From NCBI GenBank assembly GCA_944474755.1, contig OX104118.1:75037865-75101864 (forward strand): 64,000 nt of DNA, in the 5' to 3' direction. Position numbers and translations under genes: made by a program. The notes under the pieces are model-generated. The model saw nothing but the letters and a program-made list of their open reading frames with translations. It was not told the DNA's origin and made no database searches. This DNA is from Limnoperna fortunei (Eukaryota > Mollusca > Bivalvia > Mytilida > Modiolidae). This document shows positions 43,101 through 58,100 of the stretch, piece by piece. The first letter of the stretch is position 1, and each line of letters starts with the position of its first letter.

Positions 43101-46100
43101 AGGCATTGCAGTCATGGATAGGCATTGCAGTCATGGACATAGCATGAAAATTGCATTAAGCTAGAGTAATTTTAAATGTGGTAGCAACAATTTAATAGAT
43201 GGGAAAATCATTGACAATTGTGGGGTTCATATCGATTTCAGTTTCCTTTTTTTATAGCATTGTTATATATATTTTTCATTGTTTTATGACATAAGAATCT
43301 CATCTCACCATCCATTATTTAAGGTGCTTTGGATTCAGTTGTCTTTCTTTGTCTTGCAATTTCACCCAAGATGCTGGCAACATTTGTCACTCCCAGAAGC
43401 ACAATATCTCCATAGAAGCGAGTGATATTTTGCGGTCTCTTTTGTTGTTTTCATGGAGAACACGTTTAACGGAGATTATAATATAAAGTTTTATTTATTT
43501 TTCTATATTAAAAAGAATGATTTTAAGGTTACAGTTACTTATATTACTTTTGCATTTAATCATTCCATTGGGCATTAAAATTCGCGCAAATTTTTCATTT
43601 CATTATAGTTTAACTTGGGTTTAATGGAGAATTTACACCTTAAAAAATCGGAAACACATTTCGGGTATTAAGAACGGATTTGTTATTAGCCAATTCCTTG
43701 GAACAACTCAGTAATGGACTTAATTTATTGCCATGAAAAAGGAAAATAAAAAGCTAGTAAAGATAAAATATAATTCAAAGCATTTCTTCGTATTTTGTCA
43801 TTTTAATTTTTGTTAACAGATACAACACCCTGTTAATGTGACTTCTTTATAAGTTAAGCCCCTTCTGGAATGACGAAAAAGCATGATTATATGATTGTAA
43901 AAGGGCTAGTAATGTGACAAAACATTGACATAAATATGACCCCTATCTAATGCATTTTAAAACAAAAAACAGTCCTCATACATATTATAGACTTATAACG
44001 TCCATTTCGGGATAAGATTTTCATTTTATTGTAATGCGCATGCCCACAAATGCACGTGTTTGTCATTTTTTTTTACTAGTTTTCAAACTTCTTTATATTG
44101 CTTTATTAACATGTATCGCTCATAACGACAGAAATAACTTATGAAAGAAATCTTGACAGTGAGAAATGACAATACTTATCATGGGCACTTTACGTAGAAA
44201 TAGCGTCATATGACATTCAGTTGGGTGTCATATAACATTAACATCAATGTCATGTTACATTAGCTGTGTGTCAAAGTATATATAAATAACTAATGACAGT
44301 TGTTAAAAGATGATCAAGCACCAGATCATGTCAGGTAAATTTGAGTTTTTCACTTATTGATATATTTTCACTCTGAAACTTGCCTATGAAGTATATAAAC
44401 AGCTTACCTTGTTACCCTTCAATTCTGGGAGACAAATCCATTGTAGAAGGCCGACATCACCGTTGGCAACAGCTTGTTGGTAACTGTCAATACCATAGCA
44501 TCTACACAACTGTTTAACACAAAATCTCCTACAAGGAATCAATCAAACTAATACTAAGTCATTCAAGCATTTCATAACACCCTTTTCACAACAGGCTGAA
44601 ATTATGGCCACTAAAGATAGACGGTCTTTATATACATGTTCAGTTATAAAGAAATCTAATATGAAGCAGAAATAGAGTTATGCTTGACCATGGTCACCAT
44701 AGCAGGTTTGACTATACACACTTTTGTTTGTTTGTTGGAAGGATTTTTTAAGCCATTTTCAGCTATTTTTTAGATACACAATGATATCCAGTTTTTATTG
44801 GGAGGCAGTTATTACAGTACCTGGTAAAAGCCTATTGCCTTAACTATACTACAGGTAACCATGTTTTGGTCAGGGTTTTTTGTGTGACAAAGGAAAACTG
44901 CTTACTGCGTATGGTTCAGCTTATGCTCCTTATGTAGATCAAGAAGGGTACTTTTTAAAATCAACAATTATTTCCTGGAGATATTCAGCGTTTTGAAATG
45001 CAGCCATTTTTTTTCATTTTTTATAGGGTGATTTTCTATTATAAAATTTGACCTAAAAAAGAACAGAAGTGTAACCTAGGTGTAGTAGATTTGCCTGTTT
45101 TCAAAACTTTTCAGGTCTTGTCGTTTGTGGATGATGAGGGAAAATTCTTGCGGTTTGTCTGAATACCACTGTAGGTCATAAAAACAGATGAACGTTTGTA
45201 AAAAACATTTGGTCCCTTTAGAAAAAACCATGGCTGACTTATAATGTACAATTCCAATGGCAAAAGTCAAGGACCACTTGTAGCATGTAAACAACAGAGG
45301 AATATTGTTATATATGGACAGTTTATAATTGTGACTAATTTTTCTACTGGATTTTCGTAATAAAAAGGTAAAATATGGAAAAATAAAAAAATGCAAGCAA
45401 AAAAATTCACTCCACTGGGTGGGGGAACAATCTTAGGTACAAATTATATTTTTGAAAGCTTATCAAGTTTTGAAACTACATCTTTATTATAATTAAGTGT
45501 GTCATGTTACCTAATTCAGGAATTAATGAACAGTTAAATAGTCAGAAAAATGTGCTCGTACATTTTCTTTGTCTAGTGACATGAGTAATGGAATATGAAA
45601 TATGAAGTGAGTCATGAGGAATCCCAAATTATGTTATTTTTGGACCAATTTTGGTAATAAGGAACTCCACTCAACGTTTGTTAGTGATGTCAAAGGTTTG
45701 TTTACTTCACTTCAGTTTTGTAAGTAATGTACCAGGTTTAATTGTTGACTCTTCTTTGTAAGGTTACATAACTGCACTACAGTTTTGTTTGTATAAATGA
45801 TTTAGTAATGTTTGGGATTTGAGCAAATCGATGTATTACCAACCTGTTTTTTAAAATATCAGCATCATATTCAAAACATTTGATATGCAAATATATTTAC
45901 CTGGGCCACAATGATCCACAGTCATTACAAAGTTTGGCAGCAGCATCAAAAAGTTTTCTGATGTTTGCATCAGGAATTACAGCTTTGCGTCCTCCTCCAT
46001 ATTGCTTATGTATATACTTAGCAACAATTGTTAATGAAAATCGTATTTTTGAAATAGAGTAAACTTTCTCTAATGTGTTAATTTCATTTTTTATAATGAC

Positions 46101-49100
46101 TGAAGCATCTCTCAACATTTTTGTTGCCATAGTTATTTCATCCTCTCTGTTTGGAAATTGTTGATGCAGAGAGTCCTAAAAGAAAAAGTTAACTGATGAA
46201 ACCATCTGTCTCTCCCCCTCTCAGTTAGCACTCATATAGAAATTTATCTTGTTATAATAAAAAAAATGCTAAAAAATATATCTTGAAATGTGTCAAACAT
46301 ACATAAAAATTAATTTAATTTAAGGTGTCATTGAACCTTTTTAGACCATAATACAGAAATTATGAAAATATGTATTGAGTAACTTCTCTATTGCACACAT
46401 AAGCATTATAAACTGGTACTATACAGAAAAACTTGTCTTTATTAAGACCCCGTCCATATAACAACTTCCTGTGTTATGTGACTGTGTCCCAGCATTTGCC
46501 TATTCATTTTACATTTATATGACAACTTTCGTTTTCACTGAGAAAACCTGTCTAAAATGACTATTGAGACAGATAAAGTCATTAAAAAGAAATAAACCCT
46601 GTCAGACTTGTAGACTATTGTCAATTATCAAAGCTTCTTCAAAACGTAAAACTTAAGTTTGAAGCAATCAGAAAATGTTTTAATCATCTTTTGAAGCAAA
46701 GTTCAGATTGTCCTGTTATTTTGAATAGTCGTTAATGTCATCATTTGATTTTAAGACCATTTGTGTTGGAAATGGTGATGTTTCTTACAACATCGTGTTT
46801 ACATGTTCATGCTTTTTTTCTTTAATTTCTTCTTTACAACGGAAATAATCAATACGAACTGGTGTACACTGATTCTTGACCAACTTTCCCTTTCTACATA
46901 GAGCCTATTGTTAGAACACAAGGATAATAGTAAAACCGGCGCAAAGGAAAATACAACCGCTGGTTAGAGAATCAAGTTGACATGCATTAATACAGTTGAA
47001 AATCAAAACATATATGATTGTTGGGTATTTTGTACTTTCGTAATAACATAAAATACATTGTCATTTTTTTTACTTTTTACTGTATTAAAAGAAACAATAC
47101 AGGTCTACATTCTCTCTTTCACAAGCTGAGAACATGACTGTGTTGACTGGTATACAAACATCATGACCTCCATATAAAGACCCCCTGTCTTATGTGACCT
47201 TTTTTACATCCCTTCAAAGGTCGCTTAGGACAGGTTTAACTAGTTGAAAAACCAACATGACTTAATCCGATTTGAACTTATTATTTTTATAAGCTAATAC
47301 TCTCAAAGATAATATTTAATATCAAGTGAGCATGTTTGTTCAGATAAGGATAAGTTTTATTTGTTTGGGGCTTAATTCCACTTTCAGCAATGTTTTAGGT
47401 ATATCATGGAGTGCAGTTTTATAAGGTGAAAAAGTTGGAGTACCAGTAAAACAACTGACTTTTGGCAGGAAAACATGCAATCTATACCAGTCAGGATTGA
47501 AGATGAGCATATATACTGCCAGCAGTGAGGCTTGATTACCCACAACCACAGTGTTGACAGACATGTTATCAAAAATTTAACTTCCTATACCACTAGTCCA
47601 CCAAGCCCCCTGGATCATTGTTTTGATGTAATTTAGTATGTCTGCTAGTATTAAGCCAACACACTGTGCAGTTTGTACTGCACCAACACTTTGTGTACCA
47701 GACTACTTTAATCTTAGAAATAACGAATTACTAAATTTTTTAAAACCACAATATTTATAATAACAAGTGTGGACTGTGAGCACGCTCACAAACGGATACC
47801 CCCCCCCCCCCCCCCCGCTTCGCTTTCAAGTCCAATTATTATCTCCCCTTAATGATATCCGAGGTCAATAAAAATCCTTCATGCACATCAACATATAATG
47901 TAATTCCTTTATGCTAAGTTTCATTAAATTTCATCAAGCAGTTTAGGAGGAGTTGGCTCAAAAGGGATGTGGACAGATGGACAGACAGACAGACAAGTTT
48001 GTGGGGGATATAATAATTTTTATTGCTACAAATAATGTCTAAAATTGGCACAATTCTGTTGAATGAAAAACAGAAATATATATATCCTAAAAACAGTTCA
48101 ATGACTATTATTACCTCCATACATTGAAGAACCAACACACAAAGTTCCACTAGATGGTGGGTATTTCCACTAGATTTCAATAGTTCACTTGCATTGTTAA
48201 AATATGCTGAGAGATAGTTGTCAATTTCAGGTCCACTGAAATATAACCAGTTGTTTTGGGTATATTACAATGAAACAAATGTATGTTTGAATAAAGGACT
48301 GTTTACTAATTTTTCTTTCGGTCACAATTTGACCATATAATAGTATAAATTACACAAGTATCAAATTCCAACAAATCAAATTAAAATTGTGCATATATTT
48401 CATATTTCCTTGAGTTACATTAATATGTAAATCAATAAATAGTAACTGTATATTATTTCTCTACATACAAAAGCATTTGTATTAAGATTCAAAATATGTC
48501 TAAAAATAGTGGGTTAAAAAGCTCATCAGAGCTTATGTTCTTTGTTTAATACTGTACCAACTTTAAATAAATCTTTTGTCTTGTCAAGGCAGATAATTCC
48601 TGCAGTTTTGGAAATTGAATGCATACCATAAATTGCCTAATCAGTAATAACAGTAATTAAGAAGGGGAAAGAGTTTAACATATTCAGCCTATAAATAATT
48701 ATATACCTTGACTGCATCAGTAAGTGTAACAAAAATGACCTAACAACCGGTGTAGGATCAATGGAATCGTCAAAGATCGTCAGTTCCTTAGATACCACTC
48801 TTTCTACTTTATTTTTCCCAACATGACCAGTTATGTATGAAATAAGTTTCTGTACAACTTCCTGTGATGGCGGAGTACCTTCAGCAAAACACAACTGTGA
48901 CACAACCTCCATAAAGAAGCTGTTACATCTGCTTCTATAGTCCTGGTATTTTTTTATTTCTCCACTGACAAAATCAAAACAATATATATTTAAAAAAACT
49001 GTATTTGGAAAAGAATAATAATCTTAAAAAACATATTTATAGTCAAAATACAATGACCTCTCAGGTATTTTTTACCTATTGGTCAATCAGTTCTAAATAC

Positions 49101-52100
49101 AGTTAACAGCCGTTTAGAAAACTGCTTCAATCTGTTTCAATAAGCTTCTTACTTAGAAAATTGTCATAGGGTTTAATGTAAGAGAACAAAGTTGAAGAAA
49201 GATTTATTTTACCCGAGTCACGCATGAGTTGCTGCAATTTAAATGTCCAAGCAATTACTGATGAAGAGCTTTAAAGAAAACAGATTGAAGCAGTTTTCTA
49301 AACAGCTGTTATATCTGAAATTAAAATTGGTTGACCAATAGGTACAAAATACCTGACAGGTCATTCATTGTATTTTGACTATAATAGTTTTTTGAATGTG
49401 CTGATTTACCAGTTGATTGCTAAAACAAATTCTGAATACCATTATAAATGAAGAAAAGCATTCAAAATTTCTTTCTTGTTATGAAATTATGTTTTGTAAA
49501 ATTCAAGTTTTTTTGTTGTCTTGAATGACAAGTACTGTTTATTATATAACAAGTTGATTTATTATTAAAATGGTGACATTTTGCAGACAAACAGTAAAAA
49601 CAATAAGATTACTTATTATGAGATTTCTTGGGATCCAAGTCTTGTGGAAACTCTTGATGACAATTTGGACACTCATATTCCTTCAGAGTTTTGCAGTCAA
49701 GGAGACATTTCATACAGATCACATGATCACATGGCAGTCTGACAGGTGCTCCTTCTATGTTGTTCTCACATGACAAGCATTGAGTTTTTTGGCTGAAATG
49801 TAAAATGATTGGGATTACCATGAGTGACCAATTGAAAAGTTAGTTGTATAACATTAAGCTACCTATAGTAGGATTTTTCCTACATGTATATATTAAGGAG
49901 CAGAAGAAGTTAACAAATAACTAGATATCAGTGAGATGGTACCCATCACTGTGGGCCCTGCCGACCTTGAGGTCAAGGTCAAAGGTGATCATCCATGGTA
50001 TGCGACACATCACCTTGATATTATCTACCCACATACCAAATATCAAAAGCCTATCTCAAAAGATAAAAAAGTTATAGCTCTGACACGTTTAGCTTTGGAC
50101 GGATGGACAGTCGCACGGACTGACAGATTGATCTCTATAGGGCGTCCGCCCTAATAAAGTGAGCTGGAAAATAGGATGGAACAAAGGACAGGAAATGTTT
50201 ACTCCCACTAGAAAAATGTGGTATATTGTTTGCCTTTTATAGTTGCCACAATGTGTCTTTGCTTTTTGGAATGTACAATAGGAGTTTTTATCAAGCCACA
50301 AGCATGGCACTTTCCAACATGTTATCCACTATATTCTGCAACCAGGCTTTCCACAATGCCCCATTCTGAACAGCTGTGGGTTAAGCCTTTGAAACGATCC
50401 CGATACCCAGATGGGAATGCAAGTTTACTGAGGAGAATTATTTGACTTGAATTCTAATATGACGCTTCAAGTCCACAAAGTGGTAAAAATAGTATATACT
50501 CATAATCCACATCATAAACAATTACACTCTTTATAGAGATTTCATAGTAAGATTTTTCACATATTTTAATGACGTCACAATCAACTTTGTGTCCTAAATG
50601 TCCAACATGTCCTGCAACTCATTATAAGGTAATGTTGTTTATAAAAGTTAATATATATGTTCTATAAAATCACAATTAGAATTTTGACGTCATATTAACG
50701 CTCAACTGAAAATTTCAAACTGGAATGATGCAATTTTGTTCAGATTTAAATAAAATTGTTGCTTAAAAGGTACGTTTATTCAATAAAATGACAAGCCGCT
50801 TGGAAATTTTAAAACATTTGTTAGACATATTAGAATCAAAATAGATTATTGCAAGTGGGCTCTATGCAAATTAGAACATGGTGAGACCTTATATTCAATA
50901 TTCAGCTATCGCTCGATATAAAATATTGACAAATATAAGGTCTGACCATGTCTAATTCACATAGAGCCCGCTTGCAATAATCTATTTCTTAATTTTACCA
51001 GGGGTTTGCACCTTGCTTAAATGCTTAGGGTAAAATATTTGGCATAAAGGACCAACTGGTGGTAAAATCGGTATATAGTCATGTCCCCAACATTCATCAT
51101 TTCTGAATAAGAATTGCATGCATAAAGGGAAAAATGCATCCCAAAAATATAATAAGCTTTTTAAAAAAAACAACAGATCCTTACCTAAAGCACTGGAAAA
51201 CCATGTCCTTGTTGCAAATTTTCAATAACTTTTCAACTTTTTCAAGTGACTGAACATCCTTCATGTTTGCACAATCTCTGAGTGTCTGCAAAAAGTAACA
51301 ACACAAATATGCATGACCTTTTGACAGCAGGTCAAAAATGCAATAAACCTGAAATTGTTGTCTGCTTTCTAAAATGAAAAATTCAATTTTAAGTGCTTAG
51401 TACAGAAACCTTTACGTGTATTTTATTTCATTCCATATTTTGGCACACTGTGTTATTCTCCAAGTACTCTCCTCATACTGTTTTGTATTTCAACTCTTTG
51501 AAGTCAATCATCAAAATAGCAAATAGCTGGCCTTAACACCTACATTTTTTCAAGTATTATATATTTATTTGCATGTTTTTGGGATTCCTGCCACTCTCAG
51601 CAATATTTCAGCTTAATAATGGCATGCAATGTTTTATTGAGGGAAGAAGCAGTAAGACCCTTTGAGAAACCCTGGCCATCTGCAAGAAAACTGGCAAGCC
51701 TTGTCAAGTAAGGTTGGAGGCGAGGACACCTTACCCACAGTTTGAATCCAAAGTGTTAACAGTAGGGTGATAATTAGTAGATGGCCTATTACTTAGGCCA
51801 CACGATCATTATACTCACCAGCCAAATAGGCATATATCGTCTGATATCAATCTCCTCTTTTCCAGATGTGCAGACATGTTCTATAAATAACTTCACAACA
51901 ACAGCCCTTGTCCATTGTGTTCTGATAAAATATAAATTGTCAAAAAGCCACTCCCATTTTTAGAACACATGGGTGACATAAAAAGGTTAAATAATTCCTT
52001 AAAATAAATATCCACAATCTGATTACATATATAAAAAGATTGTTAACATCCTTCATGTTTTTGATTTTTTCTAATTTCTAAGCTGTCATTATTGAGAAGA

Positions 52101-55100
52101 AACATGCATGAAGCCTCTATCATCTGCATCACAGCTTTAACCTCAAATTGAAAATATATTTATTTAGTAACTAGAGGCTATACTTAGAATGTAACACTCT
52201 ACTGATTATTAAATGTCTATAAAACAAAAATCGTTTATGCTCGCAATCTTCAAACTTCACTTGGCAAGAAATGAAGTTTTTTTAAGTGGCCCTCTTCCAC
52301 ATGCTACTTCTACAAATTCCACATATTGTAATTTCAGAGAAGATATATTTTATCCAATAACAAATTAAGATGCATCCTAGTGGGCATTTTTAAAGATAAA
52401 AAACAATTAAGGATAATTTGTAAAGGATAATGGACCCTCGATCTATACTATACTTTATCTGTTGTACTGATTAAAAACAAAGGCACAAAGTCAGACTGTG
52501 GCAACTACAGGGGAATATCTCTTTCCTCGATAGCTGGAAAGATACTGGCTGACATACTTAACAGACTGATCAACTCAGTCTCAGGAAGAAGCAGTGTGGT
52601 TTTTGTCCGGGTTACTGCACAATTGTCATGGTATTCTAGATACGCCAATCAAAGAAAAGTGCAATGAACCTCAATGTCATGCTTACAGACCTTTGGGCCA
52701 TACTGGCCAAGCTTGTCTGTCAAAATAAGTTCACAAGTCTGATAAAGCTCTTATACGTCAACATGAATCACCATTGGGGACTTTAGAGGCACCTTTGGCA
52801 TCTGCATCTGCATTAAACAAGGCTGCGTCCTTGCACTGTGGCTTTCAGACTCTTCTTCCCACAGGGTCTTCTCCATGGACATTTACATCAGATATGGCCC
52901 GATTGAACAATTTTGAGTCAACTTGCCACAAGCAAAATGCTCAAGAAATTCTTCCTCAAGGCCCTATTTGCTGATGATTGTGTACTCAAGGACCAAAGGG
53001 ACAACCATCTAAAAGTCATTGTTGACCAATTTGCCTTCAAGCATGTTTGGACTTGAAATCAGCCTTGGAAAGACAAAAGGGTAATAATTGCAAGCAGTAC
53101 TAAACATAGGCAACCCCACTACATTGGCAATGTTGAAATAAAGTGTATTGAGATATGCAATCAGATGGGTCTCTTGATTGAGAAATTTCAACTGGGATCT
53201 AGAAAGCCAGCCAGGCTTTTGGCAAGCTCAGAGGCATGCTCAGAGCAAACGTTTTTCAGCAGAAAAGCATCCACTGTCCACAAAGCTCAAGGAGTACAAG
53301 ACTGTATGGTTTTGAAACATAGACTACATAACTGTTTTCTATTAAAACATGATGATAAGATTATAGAAATTATATAATAAGGCAACTAAAATGTGTGCTT
53401 GATACAGTACATTATCAATATAAAGTTAATCCTAAGACATGGAGATGTTTAGTTACAATAAAACAATACTAAATAATTGAAAATGAGATTACCATTAAAA
53501 GTACAATTCAGTCAATTTTAAAAAAATCATCTTTCAACTCAAAGTAAACCTGAGGTGGGATGAACAGACAGACAAACAGATCAAAGAAAATATATGTCCC
53601 ACAACTTTCATTTGGTGGGACATAACTCCTTTTGAATGATATTTCTATATGATTACATTTTTAAAAGGACTTTTTATTCCCGGCCACCTAAAGTTAAGCT
53701 GTACCTGAATGAGATTTAGTTAAAAGTACTTTAAAAACTATGAAAATCAGGAAGAACCATTTGAACCCATGAAAAGGGTGATCAAAAAATATCTTACTTG
53801 GAAAACTACATTCTTAATTCCCATCACTTCTTTTATTCATTTCAGTGATCTGCAGGCATTAAGGTTGGGAGATAACAATATTTCTGTACATCGCATAGGA
53901 TGAGGTTTTGACAAAGCAGAATTGTTTAGGACATTTTGGCTTCAAATGTCAGCTTTTAAATTGATTTTTCAACTAATTTCAAATTATTATTAATGGGTGG
54001 GATCTAGGGCTTATTCACGTTACAAGTAATTAATAGCACCACCTTCCTTGTAAGACAAATACACTCGGAAGACTGTGCTATAAATATAACTTAAACTAAT
54101 ATCTGTACACATAAACCTGCTTCTTGTAAGACAAATACACTCGGAAGACTGTGCTATAAATATAACTTAAACTAATATCTGTACACATAAACCTGCTTCT
54201 TGTAAGACAAATACACTCGGAAGACTGTGCTATAAATATAACTTAAACTAATATCAGTACACATAAACCTGCTTCTTGTCTTTAATTGCTAATTCACTAG
54301 CTTATATTGATAAGATTTCTGTTAGACAGTTTTGTCTTTAATTGCTAATTCACTTAAGCTTATAATGATAAGATTTCTGTAAGACAGTTTTGTCTTTAAT
54401 TGCTAATTCACTAGCTTATAATGATAAGATTTCTGTAAGACAGTTTTGTCTTTAATTGCTAATTCACTAGCTTATAATGATAAGATTTCTGTAAGACAGT
54501 TTTGTCTTTAATTGCTAATTCACTAGCTTATAATGATAAGATTTCTGTTAGACAGTTTTGTCTTTAACTGCTAATTCACTAGCTTATAATGATAAGATTT
54601 CTGTAAGACAGTTTTGTCTTTAATTGCTAATTCACTAGCTTATAATGATAAGATTTCTGTAAGACAGTTTTGTCTTTAATTGCTAATTCACTAGCTTATA
54701 ATGATAAGATTTCTGTAAGACAGTTTTGTCTTTAATTGCTAATTCACTAGCTTATAATGATAAGATTTCTGTTAGACAGTTTTGTCTTTAATTGCTAATT
54801 CACTTAAGCTTATATTGATAAGATTTCTGTTAGACAGTTTTGTCTTTAATTGCTAATTCACTAGCTTATAATGATAAGATTTCTGTAAGACAGTTTTGTC
54901 TTTAATTGCTAATTCACTAGCTTATAATGATAAGATTTCTGTTAGACAGTTTTGTCTTTAATTGCTAATTCACTTAAGCTTATAATGATAAGATTTCTGT
55001 AAGACAGTTTTGTCTTTAATTGCTAATTCACTAGCTTATAATGATAAGATTTCTGAAAGACAGTTTTGTCTTTAATTGCTAATTCACTAGCTTATAATGA

Positions 55101-58100
55101 CAAGATTTCTGTTAGACAGTTTTGTCTTTAATTGCTAATTCACTAGCTTATAATGATAAGATTTCTGTAAGACAGTTTTGTCTTTAATTGCTAATTCACT
55201 AGCTTATAATGATAAGATTTCTGTAAGACAGTTTTGTCTTTAATTGCTAATTCACTAGCTTATAATGATAAGATTTCTGTTAGACAGTTTTGTCTTTAAT
55301 TGCTAATTCACTAGCTTATAATGATAAGATTTCTGTAAGACAGTTTTGTCTTTAATTGCTAATTCACTAGCTTATAATGATAAGATTTCTGTAAGACAGT
55401 TTTGTCTTTAATTGCTAATTCACTAGCTTATAATGACAAGATTTCTGTTAGACAGTTTTGTCTTTAATTGCTAATTCACTAGCTTATATTGATAAGATTT
55501 CTGTAAGACAGTTTTGTCTTTAATTGCTAATTCACTAGCTTATAATGACAAGATTTCTGTTAGACAGTTTTGTCTTTAATTGCTAATTCACTAGCTTATA
55601 ATGACAAGATTTCTGTTAGACAGTTTTGTCTTTAATTGCTAATTCACTAGCTTATAATGACAAGATTTCTGTTAGACAGTTTTGTCTTTAATTGCTAATT
55701 CACTAGCTTATAATGATAAGATTTCTGTAAGACAGTTTTGTCTTTAATTGCTAATTCACTAGCTTATAATGACAAGATTTCTGTAAGACAGTTTTGTCTT
55801 TAATTGCTAATTCACTAGCTTATAATGATAAGATTTCTGTAAGACAGTTTTGTCTTTAATTGCTAATTCACTAGCTTATAATGATAAGATTTCTGTAAGA
55901 CAGTTTTGTCTTTAATTGCTAATTCACTAGCTTATAATGATAAGATTTCTGTAAGACAGTTTTGTCTTTAATTGCTAATTCACTAGCTTATAATGATAAG
56001 ATTTCTGTAAGACAGTTTTGTCTTTAATTGCTAATTCACTAGCTTATAATGATAAGATTTCTGTAAGACAGTTTTGTCTTTAATTGCTAATTCACTAGCT
56101 TATAATGATAAGATTTCTGTAAGACAGTTTTGTCTTTAATTGCTAATTCACTAGCTTATAATGATAAGATTTCTGTAAGACAGTTTTGTCTTTAATTGCT
56201 AATTCACTTAAGCTTATAATGATAAGATTTCTGTTAGACAGTTTTGTCTTTAATTGCTAATTCACTAGCTTATAATGATAAGATTTCTGTAAGACAGTTT
56301 TGTCTTTAATTGCTAATTCACTAGCTTATAATGATAAGATTTCTGTAAGACAGTTTTGTCTTTAATTGCTAATTCACTTAAGCTTATAATGATAAGATTT
56401 CTGTTAGACAGTTTTGTCTTTAATTGCTAATTCACTAGCTTATAATGATAAGATTTCTGTAAGACAGTTTTGTCTTTAATTGCTAATTCACTAGCTTATA
56501 ATGACAAGATTTCTGTAAGACAGTTTTGTCTTTAATTGCTAATTCACTAGCTTATAATGATAAGATTTCTGTAAGACAGTTTTGTCTTTAATTGCTAATT
56601 CACTTAAGCTTATAATGATAAGATTTCTGTAAGACAGTTTTGTCTTTAATTGCTAATTCACTAGCTTATAATGATAAGATTTCTGTAAGACAGTTTTGTC
56701 TTTAATTGCTAATTCACTAGCTTATAATGATAAGATTTCTGTAAGACAGTTTTGTCTTTAATTGCTAATTCACTAGCTTATAATGATAAGATTTCTGTAA
56801 GACAGTTTTGTCTTTAATTGCTAATTCACTAGCTTATAATGATAAGATTTCTGTAAGACAGTTTTGTCTTTAATTGCTAATTCACTAGCTTATAACGATA
56901 AGATTTCTGTAAGACAGTTTTGTCTTTAATTGCTAATTCACTAGCTTATAATGACAAGATTTCTGTTAGACAGTTTTGTCTTTAATTGCTAATTCACTAG
57001 CTTATAATGATAAGATTTCTGTTAGACAGTTTTGTCTTTAATTGCTAATTCACTTAAGCTTATAATGATAAGATTTCTGTAAGACAGTTTTGTCTTTAAT
57101 TGCTAATTCACTAGCTTATAATGATAAGATTTCTGTTAGACAGTTTTGTCTTTAATTGCTAATTCACTAGCTTATAATGACAAGATTTCTGTTAGACAGT
57201 TTTGTCTTTAATTGCTAATTCACTAGCTTATAATGATAAGATTTCTGTAAGACAGTTTTGTCTTTAATTGCTAATTCACTAGCTTATAATGATAAGATTT
57301 CTGTTAGACAGTTTTGTCTTTAATTGCTAATTCACTTAAGCTTATATTGATAAGATTTCTGTTAGACAGTTTTGTCTTTAATTGCTAATTCACTAGCTTA
57401 TAATGACACGATTTCTGTTAAAACTCCTTTAGAACATTTGGTAGTACATGACATCTTTATATAGGAGCTTCTATGAAAAATATGAGCTGCAGATTGAAGC
57501 AGAGAATCTATTTCTGCAACGTTATCTCATAACAAATTAGACCATCATGTTTTATTTTATTTAAAAAAAAAGTGATAAATAAATAGTGATTTATTTTAAT
57601 GAATCTAAAGTTTGTGATATAGCCAATTCTGAGGAAGGTAAAAACTTGTTCCTCAATATAGAACAGAATATATGTACCGATAGAACGAATAATCATACCC
57701 TAGCTTTTTTTTTGGGCAAGGGCCCGAATTTAGTCCCATTACTTGAAATGCAGCAAAGTGGGAGTGAATCACTCCCAGCACTTTGATGTCCAAAAGAAGT
57801 TGCATATATAATCAGCTGTGTTCAATCCTGATATCTTTAGACAGTCACCATTTCTTTATCGGTTTTGTGTTTAAGATCGATCATTATTGATATGTGATGA
57901 TAGTTATTGCTGTTTTTAATAACCTGCTGTGCATTATGTATTAAATGACATTCGTGTCTCTGTTTAATTACGTTTACTACATGAAAAACATTTAGAAACC
58001 CAAAACTGAATGGTGTGTTGCATCCTGGGAAGGTAATGAATAACTGGATTCTTACTACGGAATGGTTGTTACAGTATGCAAATTAGCATGCTTATAATAA

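Noticed and set aside
45897..46130. Separate small gene starting at the ATG at 46,130
   Set aside because: The frame continues upstream to a TTTTAG acceptor at 46,176 in the phase required by the previous host exon, so it is an internal exon.
57508..57786. Overlapping ~60-codon frames after the 56-bp array
   Set aside because: Low-complexity, opposite-strand overlapping frames with no motif or splice context.
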